A DNA stretch of 64,000 nucleotides from Tenodera sinensis (Eukaryota; Arthropoda; Insecta; Mantodea; Mantidae): NCBI GenBank assembly GCA_030765045.1, contig CM060968.1, forward strand, positions 111,689,404 to 111,753,403. The letters run 5' to 3'. The stretch's first letter is position 1. Every line of letters begins with the position of its first letter. Below the pieces are notes generated by a model. It was not told the DNA's origin, did no database searches, and worked only from the letters and a program-made list of their open reading frames with translations. Of this stretch, positions 30,274-45,700 are shown one piece after another. A program made the translations under genes and the position numbers.

Positions 30274-33200
30274 GTTATGATGTATATTTCTTGAATGTAC
30301 AATGAAAGTGTGTATGTTTTGATGTACATTTCTTTAGTGTACAATGAAAATGTGTTTGTTTTGATGTACATTACTTGAATGTACAATGAAAATGTCTATG
30401 TTTTTATGTACATTTCTTGAATGTACAATGAAAATGTGTATGTTTTGATGTACATTTCTTGAATGTACAATGAAAATGTGTATGTTTTGATGTACATTTC
30501 TTGAGTGTACAATGAAAATGTGTATGTTTTGATGTACTATTCTTGAATGTACAATGAAAATGTGTATGTTTTGATGTACATTTCTTGAATGTACAATGAA
30601 AATGTGTATGTTTTGATGTACACATCTTGAATGTACAATGAAAATGTGTATGTTTTGATATACATTTCTTGAATGTACACTGAAAATGTGTATGTTTTGA
30701 AGTACATTTCTTGAGTGTACAATGAAAATGTGTATGTTTTGATATACATTTCTTGAATGTACATTGAAAATGTGTATTTTTTGTTATACATTTCTTAAAT
30801 GTACACTGATAATGTGTATGTTTTGATGTACATTTCTTGAGTGTACAATGAAAATGTCTATGTTTTGATGTACATTTCTTGAGTGTACAATGAAAATGTG
30901 TATGCTTTGATGTACATTTCTTGAATGTACAATGAAAATTTGTATGTTTTGATCTACATTTCTTGAATGTACAATGAAAATGTGTATGTTTTGATGTACA
31001 TTTCTTGAATGTACACTGAAAATGTGTATGCTTTGATGTAAATTTCCTTAGTGTACAATGAAAATGTGTATGTTTTGATGTACATTTCTTGTATATACAA
31101 TGAAAATGTGTATGTTTTGATGTACATTTCTTGAATGTACACTGAAAATGTGTATGTTTTGATATACATTTCTTGAATATACAATGAAAATGTATATGTT
31201 TTCATGTACATTTCTTGAATGTATACTGAAAATGTGTATGTTTTGATGTACATTTCTTGAATGTACACTGTAAATGTGTATGTTTTGATATACATTTCTT
31301 GAATGTACACTGAAAATGTGTATGTTTTGATGTACATTTCTTGTATATACAATGAAAATGTATATATTTTGATGTACATTTCTTGAATGTACACTGAAAA
31401 TGTGTATGTTTTGATGTACATTTCTTGTATATACAATGAAAATGTGTATGTTTTGATGTACATTTCTTGAATGTAAGCTGAAAATGTGTATGTTTTGATA
31501 TACATTTCTTGAATGTACAATGAAAATGTATATGTTTTCATGTACATTTCTTGAATGTACACTGAAAATGTGTATGTTTTGATGTACATTTCTTGTATAT
31601 ACAATGAAAATCTATATGTTTTGATGTACATTTCTTGAATGTACACTGAAAATGTGTATGTTTTGATGTACATTTCTGGTATATGCAATGAAAATGTGTA
31701 TGTTTTGATGTACATTTCTTGAATGTACACTGAAAATGTGTATGTTTTGATGTACATTTCTGGTATATACAATGAAAATGTGTATGTTTTGATGTACATT
31801 TCTTGAATGTACACTGAAAGTGTATGTTTTCATGTACATTTCTTGAATGTACACTGAAAATGTGTATGTTTTGATGTACATTTCTGGTATATACAATGAA
31901 AATGTGTATGTTTTGATGTACATTTCTTGAATGTACAATGAAAATGTGTATGTTTTGATGTACATTTCTTGAGTGTACAATGAAAATGTGTATGTTTTGA
32001 TGTACATTTCTTGAATGTACAATGAAAATGTTTATGTTATGATGTATATTTCTTGAATGTACAATGAAAGTGTGTATGTTTTGATGTACATTTCTTTAGT
32101 GTACAATGAAAATGTGTTTGTTTTGATGTACATTACTTGAATGTACAATGAAAATGTCTATGTTTTGATGTACATTTCTTGAATGTACAATGAAAATGTG
32201 TATGTTTTGATGTACATTTCTTGAATGTACAATGAAAATGTGTATGTTTTGATGTACATTTCTTGAGTGTACAATGAAAATGTGTATGTTTTGATGTACT
32301 ATTCTTGAATGTACAATGAAAATGTGTATGTTTTGATGTACATTTCTTGAATGTACAATGAAAATGTGTATGTTTTGATGTACACATCTTGAATGTACAA
32401 TGAAAATGTGTATGTTTTGATATATATTTCTTGAATGTACACTGAAAATGTGTATGTTTTGAAGTACATTTCTTGAGTGTACAATGAAAATGTGTATGTT
32501 TTGATATACATTTCTTGAATGTACATTGAAAATGTGTATTTTTTGTTATACATTTCTTAAATGTACACTGATAATGTGTATGTTTTGATGTACATTTCTT
32601 GAGTGTACAATGAAAATGTCTATGTTTTGATGTACATTTCTTGAGTGTACAATGAAAATGTGTATGCTTTGATGTACATTTCTTGAATGTACAATGAAAA
32701 TTTGTATGTTTTGATCTACATTTCTTGAATGTACAATGAAAATGTGTATGTTTTGATGTACATTTCTTGAATGTACACTGAAAATGTGTATGTTTTGATG
32801 TACATTTCCTTAGTGTACAATGAAAATGTGTATGTTTTGATGTACATTTCTTGTATATACAATGAAAATGTGTATGTTTTGATGTACATTTCTTGAATGT
32901 ACACTGAAAATGTGTATGTTTTGATATACATTTCTTGAATGTACAATGAAAATGTATATGTTTTCATGTACATTTCTTGAATGTATACTGAAAATGTGTA
33001 TGTTTTGATGTACATTTCTTGAATGTACACTGTAAATGTGTATGCTTTGATATACATTTCTTGAATGTACACTGAAAATGTGTATGTTTTGATGTACATT
33101 TCTTGTATATACAATGAAAATGTATATGTTTTGATGTACATTTCTTGAATGTACACTGAAAATGTGTATGTTTTCATGTACATTTCTTGTATATACAATG

Positions 33201-33797
33201 AAAATGTGTATGTTTTGATGTACATTTCTTGAATGTAAGCTGAAAATGTGTATGTTTTGATATACATTTCTTGAATGTACAATGAAAATGTATATGTTTT
33301 CATGTACATTTCTTGAATGTACACTGAAAATGTGTATGTTTTGATGTACATTTCTTGTATATACAATGAAAATGTATATGTTTTGATGTACATTTCTTGA
33401 ATGTACACTGAAAATGTGTATGTTTTGATGTACATTTCTGGTATATACAATGAAAATGTGTATGTTTTGATGTACATTTCTTGAATGTACACTGAAAATG
33501 TGTATGTTTTGATGTACATTTCTGGTATATACAATGAAAATGTGTATGTTTTGATGTACATTTCTTGAATGTACACTGAAAATGTATGTTTTCATGTACA
33601 TTTCTTGAATGTACACTGAAAATGTGTATGTTTTGATGTACATTTCTGGTATATACAATGAAAATGTGTATGTTTTGATGTACATTTCTTGAATGTACAC
33701 TGAAAATGTGTATGTTTTGATGTACATTTCTTGAGTGTACAATGAAAATGTGTACGTTTTGATGTACATTTCTTGAATGTACACTGAAAATGTGTAG
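30274..33797. repeat. 1,762-bp tandem duplication in block C copy 2
   Basis: GTTATGATG recurs at 30274 and 32036, exactly 1,762 bp apart, and the constant offset holds to about 33680 (31814 against 33576). This is the same duplication as at 19211-22860 but without the three extra monomers, so it predates the doubling of block C. The right edge is approximate because the copies drift into ACACTG against ACAATG variants. Confidence 0.8.
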
Positions 33798-36700
33798 GTT
33801 TTGATGTACATTTCTTGAATGTACAATGAAAATGTGTATGTTTTGATGTATATTTCTTGAATGTACAATGAAAATGTGTATGTTTTGATGTACATTTCCT
33901 GAATGTACAATGAAAATGTGTATGTTTTGATGTACATTTCTTGAATGTACAATGAAAATGTGTATGTTTTGATATACATTTCTTGAATGTACACTGAAAA
34001 TGTGTATGTTTTGATGTAAATTTCTTGAGTGTACAATGAAAATGTGTATGTTTTGATGTACATTTCTTGTATATACAATGAAAATGTGTATGTTTTGATG
34101 TACATTTCTTGAATGTACACTGTAAATGTGTATGTTTTGATATACATTTCTTGAATGTACACTGAAAATGTGTATGTTTTGATGTACATTTCTTGTATAT
34201 ACAATGAAAATGTATATGTTTTGATGTACATTTCTTGAATGTACACTGAAAATGTGTATGCTTTGATGTACATTTCTTGTATATACAATTAAAATGTGTA
34301 TGTTTTGATGTACATTTCTTGAATGTAAGCTGAAAATGTGTATGTTTTGATATACATTTCTTGAATGTACAATGAAAATGTATATGTTTTCATGTACATT
34401 TCTTGAATGTACACTGAAAATGTGTATGTTTTGATGTACATTTCTTGTATATACAATGAAAATGTATATGTTTTGATGTACATTTCTTGAATGTACACTG
34501 AAAATGTGTATGTTTTGATGTACATTTCTGGTATATACAATGAAAATGTGTATGTTTTGATGTACATTTCTTGAATGTACACTGAAAATGTGTATGTTTT
34601 GATGTACATTTCTGGTACATACAATGAAAATGTGTATGTTTTGATGTACATTTCTTGAATGTACACTGAAAATGTATATGCTTTCATGTACATTTCTTGA
34701 ATGTACACTGAAAATGTGTATGTTTTGATGTACATTTCTGGTATATACAATTAAAATGTGTATGTTTTGATGTACATTTCTTGAATGTAAGCTGAAAATG
34801 TGTATGTTTTGATATACATTTCTTGAATGTACAATGAAAATGTATATGTTTTCATGTACATTTCTTCAATGTACACTGAAAATGTGTATGTTTTGATGTA
34901 CATTTCTTGTATATACAATGAAAATGTATATGTTTTGATGTACATTTCTTGAGTGTACAATGAAAATGTGTATGTTTTGATATACATTTCTTGAATGTAC
35001 ATTGAAAATGTGTATTTTTTGTTATACATTTCTTAAATGTACACTGATAATGTGTATGTTTTGATGTACATTTCTTGAGTGTACAATGAAAATGTCTATG
35101 TTTTGATGTACATTTCTTGAGTGTACAATGAAAATGTGTATGCTTTGATGTACATTTCTTGAATGTACAATGAAAATTTGTATGTTTTGATCTACATTTC
35201 TTGAATGTACAATGAAAATGTGTATGTTTTGATGTACATTTCTTGAATGTACACTGAAAATGTGTATGTTTTGATGTACATTTCCTTAGTGTACAATGAA
35301 AATGTGTATGTTTTGATGTACATTTCTTGTATATACAATGAAAATGTGTATGTTTTGATGTACATTTCTTGAATGTACACTGAAAATGTGTATGTTTTGA
35401 TATACATTTCTTGAATGTACAATTAAAAAATGTATATGTTTTCATGTACATTTCTTGAATGTATACTGAAAATGTGTATGTTTTGATGTACATTTCTTGA
35501 ATGTACACTGTAAATGTGTATGTTTTGATATACATTTCTTGAATGTACACTGAAAATGTGTATGTTTTGATGTACATTTCTTGTATATACAATGAAAATT
35601 TATATGTTTTGATGTACATTTCTTGAATGTACACTGAAAATGTGTATGTTTTGATGTACATTTCTTGTATATACAATGAAAATGTGTATGTTTTGATGTA
35701 CATTTCTTGAATGTAAGCTGAAAATGTGTATGTTTTGATATACATTTCTTGAATGTACAATGAAAATGTATATGTTTTCATGTACATTTCTTGAATGTAC
35801 ACTGAAAATGTGTATGTTTTGATGTACATTTCTTGTATATACAATGAAAATGTATATGTTTTGATGTACATTTCTTGAATGTACACTGAAAATGTGTATG
35901 TTTTGATGTACATTTCTGGTATATACAATGAAAATGTGTATGTTTTGATGTACATTTCTTGAATGTACACTGAAAATGTGTATGTTTTGATGTACATTTC
36001 TGGTATATACAATGAAAATGTGTATGTTTTGATGTACATTTCTTGAATGTACACTGAAAATGTATGTTTTCATGTACATTTCTTGAATGTACACTGAAAA
36101 TGTGTATGTTTTGATGTACATTTCTGGTATATACAATGAAAATGTGTATGTTTTGATGTACATTTCTTGAATGTACACTGAAAATGTGTATGTTTTGATG
36201 TACATTTCTTGAGTGTACAATGAAAATGTGTATGTTTTGATGTACATTTCTTGAATGTACACTGAAAATGTGTAGGTTTTGATGTACATTTCTTGAATGT
36301 ACAATGAAAATGTGTATGTTTTGATGTATATTTCTTGAATGTACAATGAAAATGTGTATGTTTTGATGTACATTTCTTGAATGTACAATGAAAATGTGTA
36401 TGTTTTGATATACATTTCTTGAATGTACACTGAAAATGTGTATGTTTTGATGTAAATTTCTTGAGTGTACAATGAAAATGTGTATGTTTTGATGTACATT
36501 TCTTGAATGTACAATGAAAATGTGTATGTCTTGATGTACATTTCTTGAATGTACACTGAAAATGTGTATGTTTTGATGTACATTTCTTGTATATACAATG
36601 AAAATGTATATGTTTTGATGTACATTTCTTGAATGTACACTGAAAATGTGTATGTTTTGATGTACATTTCTTGTATATACAATTAAAATGTGTATGTTTT

Positions 36701-38945
36701 GATGTACATTTCTTGAATGTAAGCTGAAAATGTGTATGTTTTGATATACATTTCTTGAATGTACAATGAAAATGTATATGTTTTCATGTACATTTCTTGA
36801 ATGTACACTGAAAATGTGTATGTTTTGATGTACATTTCTTGTATATACAATGAAAATGTATATGTTTTGATGTACATTTCTTGAATGTACACTGAAAATG
36901 TGTATGTTTTGATGTACATTTCTGGTATATACAATGAAAATGTGTATGTTTTGATGTACATTTCTTGAATGTACACTGAAAATGTGTATGTTTTGATGTA
37001 CATTTCTGGTATATACAATGACAATGTGTATGTTTTGATGTACATTTCTTGAATGTACACTGAAAATGTATGTTTTCATGTACATTTCTTGAATGTACAC
37101 TGAAAATGTGTATGTTTTGATGTACATTTCTGGTATATACAATGAAAATGTGTATGTTTTGATGTACATTTCTTGAATGTACACTGAAAATGTGTATGTT
37201 TTGATGTACATTTCTTGAGTGTACAATGAAAATGTGTATGTTTTGATGTACATTTCTTGAATGTACACTGAAAATGTGTAGGTTTTGATGTACATTTCTT
37301 GAATGTACAATGAAAATGTGTATGTTTTGATGTATATTTCTTGAATGTACAATGAAAATGTGTATGTTTTGATGTACATTTCCTGAATGTACAATGAAAA
37401 TGTGTATGTTTTGATGTACATTTCTTGAATGTACAATGAAAATGTGTATGTTTTGATATACATTTCTTGAATGTACACTGAAAATGTGTATGTTTTGATG
37501 TAAATTTCTTGAGTGTACAATGAAAATGTGTATGTTTTGATGTAGATTTCTTGAATGTACAATGAAAATGTGTATGTCTTGATGTACATTTCTTGAATGT
37601 ACACTGAAAATGTGTATGTTTTGATGTACATTTCTTGTATATACAATGAAAATGTGTATGTTTTGATGTACATTTCTTGAATGTAATCTGAAAATGTGTA
37701 TGTTTTGATAAACATTTCTTGAATGTACAATGAAAATGTATAGGTTTTCATGTACATTTCTTGAATGTACACTGAAAATGTGTATGTTGTGATGTACATT
37801 TCTTGTATATACAATGAAAATGTATATGTTTTGATGTACATTTGTTGAATGTGCACTGAAAATGTGTATGTTTTGATGTACATTTCTTGTATATACAATG
37901 AAAATGTGTATGTTTTGATGTACATTTCTGGTATATACAACGAAAATGTGTATGTTTTGATGTACATTTCTTGAATGTACACTGAAAATGTGTATGTTTT
38001 GATGTACATTTCTTGAATGTAATCTGAAAATGTGTATGTTTTGATATACATTTCTTGAATGTACAATGAAAATGAATAGGTTTTCATGTACATTTCTTGA
38101 ATGTACACTGAAAATGTGTATGTTTTGATGTACATTTTTTGAATGTACACTGAAAATGTGTATGTTTTGATGTACATTTCTTGTATGTACAATGAAAAGT
38201 TGTATGTTTTGATGTACAATTCTTGAATGTACACTGAAAATGTGTGTTTTGATGTACATTTCTTGAATGTACACTCAAAATGTGTATGTTTTGATGTACA
38301 TTTCTTGAGTGTACAATGAAAATGTGTATGTTTTGATGTACATTTCTTGAATGTACACTGAAAATGTGTAGGTTTTGATGTACATTTCTTGAATGTACAA
38401 TGAAAATGTGTATGTTTTGATGCACATTTCCTGAATGTACAATGAAAATGTGTATGTTTTGATGTACATTTCTTGAATGTACAATGAAAATGTGTATGTT
38501 TTGATATACGTTTCTTGAATGTACACTGAAAATGTGTATGTTTTGATGTATATTTCTTGAGTGTACAATGAAAATGTGTATGTTTTGATGTACATTTCTT
38601 GAATGTACAATGAAAATGTGTATGTCTTGATGTACATTTCTTGAATGTACACTGAAAATGTGTATGTTTTGATGTACATTTCTTGTATATACAATGAAAA
38701 TGTGTATGTTTTGATGTACATTTCTTGAATGTAATCTGAAAATGTGTATGTTTTGATAAACATTTCTTGAATGTACAATGAAAATGTATAGGTTTTCATG
38801 TACATTTCTTGAATGTACACTGAAAATGTGTATGTTTTGATGTACATTTCTTGTATATACAATGAAAATGTATATGTTTTGATGTACATTTGTTGAATGT
38901 ACACTGAAAATGTGTATGTTTTGATGTACATTTCTGGTATATACA

Positions 38946-39003
38946 GGGCCCTAATGACCAAGTTGTCGACGGGCCCTTAAACCCGACACACTCACTCACT
39001 CAC
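38946..39003 (+). mobile_element. 58-bp retroelement-like 3' end, copy 2
   Basis: Identical by eye to the insert at 27967, including the (ACTC)n tail, with the same flanking CTGGTATATACA at 38934-38945 and 39003-39014. Same element, same target and same neighbouring monomers show that it was copied along with block C (offset 10,979 bp) rather than inserted independently. Confidence 0.75.
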
Positions 39004-39803
39004 TGGTATATACAATGAAAATGTGTATGTTTTGATGTACATTTCTGGTATATACAATGAAAATGTGTATGTTTAATGTACATTTCTTGAATGTACACTG
39101 AAAATGTGTATGTTTTGATGTACATTTCTTGAATGTAATCTGAAAATGTGTATGTTTTGATATACATTTCTTGAATGTACAATGAAAATGTATAGGTTTT
39201 CATGTATATTTCTTGAATGTACACTGAAAATGTGTATGTTTTGATGTACATTTTTTGAATGTACACTGAAAATGTGTATGTTTTGATGTACATTTCTTGT
39301 ATGTACAATGAAAAGTTGTATGTTTTGATGTACATTTCTTGTATGTACAAAGAAAAGTTGTATGTTTTGATATACATTTCTTGAATGTACACTGAAAATG
39401 TGTATGTTTTGATGTACATTTCTTGAATGTACAATGAAAATGTGTATGCTTTGATATATATTTCTAGAATGTACAATGAAAATGTGTATGTTTTGATGTA
39501 CATTTTTTGAATGTACACTGAAAATGTGTATGTTTTGATGTACATTTCTTGTATGTACAATGAAAAGTTGAATGTTTTGATATACATTTCTTGAATGTAC
39601 ACTGAAAATGTGTGTGTTTTGATGTACATTTCTTGAATGTACAATGAAAATGTGTATGTTTTGATGTACATTCCTTGAATGTACAATGAAAATGTGTGTG
39701 CTTTGATGTACATTTCTTGAATGTAATCTGAAAATGTGAATGTTTTGATATACATTTCTTGAATGTACAATGAAAATGTGTATGTTTTGATGTACATTTC
39801 TTG

Positions 39804-42655
39804 TATGTACAATGAAAAGTTGTATGTTTTGATATACATTTCTTGAATGTACACTGAAAATGTGTGTGTTTTGATGTACATTTCTTGAATGTACAATGAA
39901 AATGTGTATGTTTTGATGTACATTCCTTGAATGTACAATGAAAATGTGTGTGCTTTGATGTACATTTCTTGAATGTAATCTGAAAATGTGTATGTTTTTA
40001 TATACATTTCTTGAATGTACAATGAAAATGTGTATGTTTTGATGTACATTTCTTGAATGTACACTGAAAATGTGTATGTTTTGATGTACATTTCTTGAAT
40101 GTACAATGAAAATGTGTATGTTTTGATATATATTTCTAGAATGTACACTGAAAATGTGTATGTTTAAATGTACATTTCTTGAATGTACACTGAAAATGTG
40201 TATGCTTTGATGTACATTTCTTGAGTGTACACTGAAAATGTGTGTGTTTTGATGTACATTTCTTGAATGTACAATGAAAATGTGTATGTTTTGATGTACA
40301 TTCCCTGAATGTACAATGAAAATGTGTGTGCTTTGATGTACATTTCTTGAATGTACAATGAAAATGTGTATGTTTTGATGTACATTTCTTGAATGTACAA
40401 TGAAAATGTGTATGTTTTGATGTACATTTCTTGAATGTAATCTGAAAATGTGTGTGTTTTGATGTACATTTCTTGAATGTACAATGAAAATGTGTATGTT
40501 TTGATGTACATTCCTTGAATGTACAATGAAAATGTGTGTGCTTTGATGTACATTTCTTGAATGTACAATGAAAATGTGTATGTTTTGATGTACATTTCTT
40601 GAATGTACAATGAAAATGTGTATGTTTTGATATACATTTCTTGAATGTACAATGAAAATGTGTATGTTTTGATGTACATTTCTTGAGTGTACAATGAAAA
40701 TGTGTATGTTTTGATGTACATTTCTTGAGTGTACAATGAAAATGTGTATGTTTTGATGTACATTTCTTGAATGTACAATGAGAATGTGTATGTTTAATGT
40801 ACATTTCTTGAATGTACAATGAAAATGTGTATGTTTTGATGTATATTTCTTGAATGTACAATGAAAATGTGTATGTTTTGATGTGCATTTTTTGAATGTA
40901 CAATGAAAATGTGTATGTTTTGATGTACATTTCTTTAGTGTACAATGAAAATGTGTTTGCTTTGATGTACATTTCTTGAATGTACACTGAAAATGTGTAT
41001 TTTTTTATATACATTTCTTGAATGTACACTGAAAATGTGTATGTTTTGATGTACATTTCTGGAATGTACAATGAAAATGTGTATGTTTTGATATACATTT
41101 TTTGAATGTACACTGAAAATGTGTATGTTTTGATGTACATTTCATGAATGTACAATTTAATGTGTATGTTTTGATATATATTTCTAGAATGTACAATGAA
41201 AATGTGTATGTTTTGATGTACATTTCTTGTATGTACAATGAAAAGTTGTATGTTTTGATATACATTTCTTGAATGTACACTGAAAATGTGTGTGTTTTGA
41301 TGTACATTTCTTGAATGTACAATGAAAATGTGTATGTTTTGATGTACATTCCTTGAATGTACAATGAAAATGTGTGTGCTTTGATGTACATTTCTTGAAT
41401 GTAATCTGAAAATGTGTATGTTTTTATATACATTTCTTGAATGTACAATGAAAATGTGTATGTTTTGATGTACATTTCTTGAATGTACACTGAAAATGTG
41501 TATGTTTTGATGTACATTTCTTGAATGTACAATGAAAATGTGTATGTTTTGATATATATTTCTAGAATGTACACTGAAAATGTGTATGTTTAAATGTACA
41601 TTTCTTGAATGTACACTGAAAATGTGTATGCTTTGATGTACATTTCTTGAGTGTACACTGAAAATGTGTGTGTTTTGATGTACATTTCTTGAATGTACAA
41701 TGAAAATGTGTATGTTTTGATGTACATTCCCTGAATGTACAATGAAAATGTGTGTGCTTTGATGTACATTTCTTGAATGTACAATGAAAATGTGTATGTT
41801 TTGATGTACATTTCTTGAATGTACAATGAAAATGTGTATGTTTTGATGTACATTTCTTGAATGTAATCTGAAAATGTGTGTGTTTTGATGTACATTTCTT
41901 GAATGTACAATGAAAATGTGTATGTTTTGATGTACATTCCTTGAATGTACAATGAAAATGTGTGTGCTTTGATGTACATTTCTTGAATGTACAATGAAAA
42001 TGTGTATGTTTTGATGTACATTTCTTGAATGTACAATGAAAATGTGTATGTTTTGATATACATTTCTTGAATGTACAATGAAAATGTGTATGTTTTGATG
42101 TACATTTCTTGAGTGTACAATGAAAATGTGTATGTTTTGATGTACATTTCTTGAGTGTACAATGAAAATGTGTATGTTTTGATGTACATTTCTTGAATGT
42201 ACAATGAGAATGTGTATGTTTAATGTACATTTCTTGAATGTACAATGAAAATGTGTATGTTTTGATGTATATTTCTTGAATGTACAATGAAAATGTGTAT
42301 GTTTTGATGTGCATTTTTTGAATGTACAATGAAAATGTGTATGTTTTGATGTACATTTCTTTAGTGTACAATGAAAATGTGTTTGCTTTGATGTACATTT
42401 CTTGAATGTACACTGAAAATGTGTATTTTTTTATATACATTTCTTGAATGTACACTGAAAATGTGTATGTTTTGATGTACATTTCTGGAATGTACAATGA
42501 AAATGTGTATGTTTTGATATACATTTTTTGAATGTACACTGAAAATGTGTATGTTTTGATGTACATTTCATGAATGTACAATTTAATGTGTATGTTTTGA
42601 TATATATTTCTAGAATGTACAATGAAAATGTGTATGTTTTGATGTACATTTCTTG
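39804..42655. repeat. 1,426-bp tandem duplication (34 monomers)
   Basis: The stretch 39804-41229 is repeated at 41230-42655 with a constant 1,426-bp offset (34 monomers less 2 bp). Shared landmarks include TTGTATGTACAATGAAAAG at the start, TATATATTTCTAG, GTTTAAATG, CATTCCCTGAATG, TAATCTG, GTTTAATG, GTGCATTTTTTG, TATTTTTTTATATAC and the short CATGAATGTACAATTTAATG. The two copies look identical by eye. The junction at 41230 jumps back to sequence equal to 39804, whereas the second copy continues into TTGAATGTTCAATG. The third C copy (42728-48627) has only one copy of this unit. Confidence 0.85.
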
Positions 42656-42727
42656 AATGTTCAATGAAAATGTGTATGTTTAAATGTACATTTCTTGGAT
42701 GTACACTGAAAATGTGTATGCTTTGAT

Positions 42728-45700
42728 ATACATTTCTTGAATGTACAATTAAAAAATGTATATGTTTTCATGTACATTTCTTGAATGTATACTGAAAATG
42801 TGTATGTTTTGATGTACATTTCTTGAATGTACACTGTAAATGTGTATGTTTTGATATACATTTCTTGAATGTACACTGAAAATGTGTATGTTTTGATGTA
42901 CATTTCTTGTATATACAATGAAAATTTATATGTTTTGATGTACATTTCTTGAATGTACACTGAAAATGTGTATGTTTTGATGTACATTTCTTGTATATAC
43001 AATGAAAATGTGTATGTTTTGATGTACATTTCTTGAATGTAAGCTGAAAATGTGTATGTTTTGATATACATTTCTTGAATGTACAATGAAAATGTATATG
43101 TTTTCATGTACATTTCTTGAATGTACACTGAAAATGTGTATGTTTTGATGTACATTTCTTGTATATACAATGAAAATGTATATGTTTTGATGTACATTTC
43201 TTGAATGTACACTGAAAATGTGTATGTTTTGATGTACATTTCTGGTATATACAATGAAAATGTGTATGTTTTGATGTACATTTCTTGAATGTACACTGAA
43301 AATGTGTATGTTTTGATGTACATTTCTGGTATATACAATGAAAATGTGTATGTTTTGATGTACATTTCTTGAATGTACACTGAAAATGTATGTTTTCATG
43401 TACATTTCTTGAATGTACACTGAAAATGTGTATGTTTTGATGTACATTTCTGGTATATACAATGAAAATGTGTATGTTTTGATGTACATTTCTTGAATGT
43501 ACACTGAAAATGTGTATGTTTTGATGTACATTTCTTGAGTGTACAATGAAAATGTGTATGTTTTGATGTACATTTCTTGAATGTACACTGAAAATGTGTA
43601 GGTTTTGATGTACATTTCTTGAATGTACAATGAAAATGTGTATGTTTTGATGTATATTTCTTGAATGTACAATGAAAATGTGTATGTTTTGATGTACATT
43701 TCTTGAATGTACAATGAAAATGTGTATGTTTTGATATACATTTCTTGAATGTACACTGAAAATGTGTATGTTTTGATGTAAATTTCTTGAGTGTACAATG
43801 AAAATGTGTATGTTTTGATGTACATTTCTTGAATGTACAATGAAAATGTGTATGTCTTGATGTACATTTCTTGAATGTACACTGAAAATGTGTATGTTTT
43901 GATGTACATTTCTTGTATATACAATGAAAATGTATATGTTTTGATGTACATTTCTTGAATGTACACTGAAAATGTGTATGTTTTGATGTACATTTCTTGT
44001 ATATACAATTAAAATGTGTATGTTTTGATGTACATTTCTTGAATGTAAGCTGAAAATGTGTATGTTTTGATATACATTTCTTGAATGTACAATGAAAATG
44101 TATATGTTTTCATGTACATTTCTTGAATGTACACTGAAAATGTGTATGTTTTGATGTACATTTCTTGTATATACAATGAAAATGTATATGTTTTGATGTA
44201 CATTTCTTGAATGTACACTGAAAATGTGTATGTTTTGATGTACATTTCTGGTATATACAATGAAAATGTGTATGTTTTGATGTACATTTCTTGAATGTAC
44301 ACTGAAAATGTGTATGTTTTGATGTACATTTCTGGTATATACAATGACAATGTGTATGTTTTGATGTACATTTCTTGAATGTACACTGAAAATGTATGTT
44401 TTCATGTACATTTCTTGAATGTACACTGAAAATGTGTATGTTTTGATGTACATTTCTGGTATATACAATGAAAATGTGTATGTTTTGATGTACATTTCTT
44501 GAATGTACACTGAAAATGTGTATGTTTTGATGTACATTTCTTGAGTGTACAATGAAAATGTGTATGTTTTGATGTACATTTCTTGAATGTACACTGAAAA
44601 TGTGTAGGTTTTGATGTACATTTCTTGAATGTACAATGAAAATGTGTATGTTTTGATGTATATTTCTTGAATGTACAATGAAAATGTGTATGTTTTGATG
44701 TACATTTCCTGAATGTACAATGAAAATGTGTATGTTTTGATGTACATTTCTTGAATGTACAATGAAAATGTGTATGTTTTGATATACATTTCTTGAATGT
44801 ACACTGAAAATGTGTATGTTTTGATGTAAATTTCTTGAGTGTACAATGAAAATGTGTATGTTTTGATGTAGATTTCTTGAATGTACAATGAAAATGTGTA
44901 TGTCTTGATGTACATTTCTTGAATGTACACTGAAAATGTGTATGTTTTGATGTACATTTCTTGTATATACAATGAAAATGTGTATGTTTTGATGTACATT
45001 TCTTGAATGTAATCTGAAAATGTGTATGTTTTGATAAACATTTCTTGAATGTACAATGAAAATGTATAGGTTTTCATGTACATTTCTTGAATGTACACTG
45101 AAAATGTGTATGTTGTGATGTACATTTCTTGTATATACAATGAAAATGTATATGTTTTGATGTACATTTGTTGAATGTGCACTGAAAATGTGTATGTTTT
45201 GATGTACATTTCTTGTATATACAATGAAAATGTGTATGTTTTGATGTACATTTCTGGTATATACAACGAAAATGTGTATGTTTTGATGTACATTTCTTGA
45301 ATGTACACTGAAAATGTGTATGTTTTGATGTACATTTCTTGAATGTAATCTGAAAATGTGTATGTTTTGATATACATTTCTTGAATGTACAATGAAAATG
45401 AATAGGTTTTCATGTACATTTCTTGAATGTACACTGAAAATGTGTATGTTTTGATGTACATTTTTTGAATGTACACTGAAAATGTGTATGTTTTGATGTA
45501 CATTTCTTGTATGTACAATGAAAAGTTGTATGTTTTGATGTACAATTCTTGAATGTACACTGAAAATGTGTGTTTTGATGTACATTTCTTGAATGTACAC
45601 TCAAAATGTGTATGTTTTGATGTACATTTCTTGAGTGTACAATGAAAATGTGTATGTTTTGATGTACATTTCTTGAATGTACACTGAAAATGTGTAGGTT

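Larger units (their letters stand above)
29481..42727. repeat. Higher-order block C, copy 2, with extra 1,426-bp duplication
   Basis: Second copy of block C, aligned to copy 1 by the offsets given there (GTTATGATG at 30274 and 32036, AATTAAAAAATG at 35422, insert at 38946). Beyond 40457 it includes about 545 bp absent from copy 1 (TAATCTG through GTTTAATG and CTTTAGTG monomers), then a tandem duplication of 1,426 bp. From 42656 it runs into a TTGAATGTTCAATG monomer, and at about 42727 it jumps to sequence equal to 35402. Base changes that copy 1 lacks but copy 3 shares include GTTGTGATG near 37790, GAATGTGCACTG near 37850, GATGCACATTTCC near 38420 and AAAATTTATATG near 35590. No gene is present. 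Confidence 0.85.
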
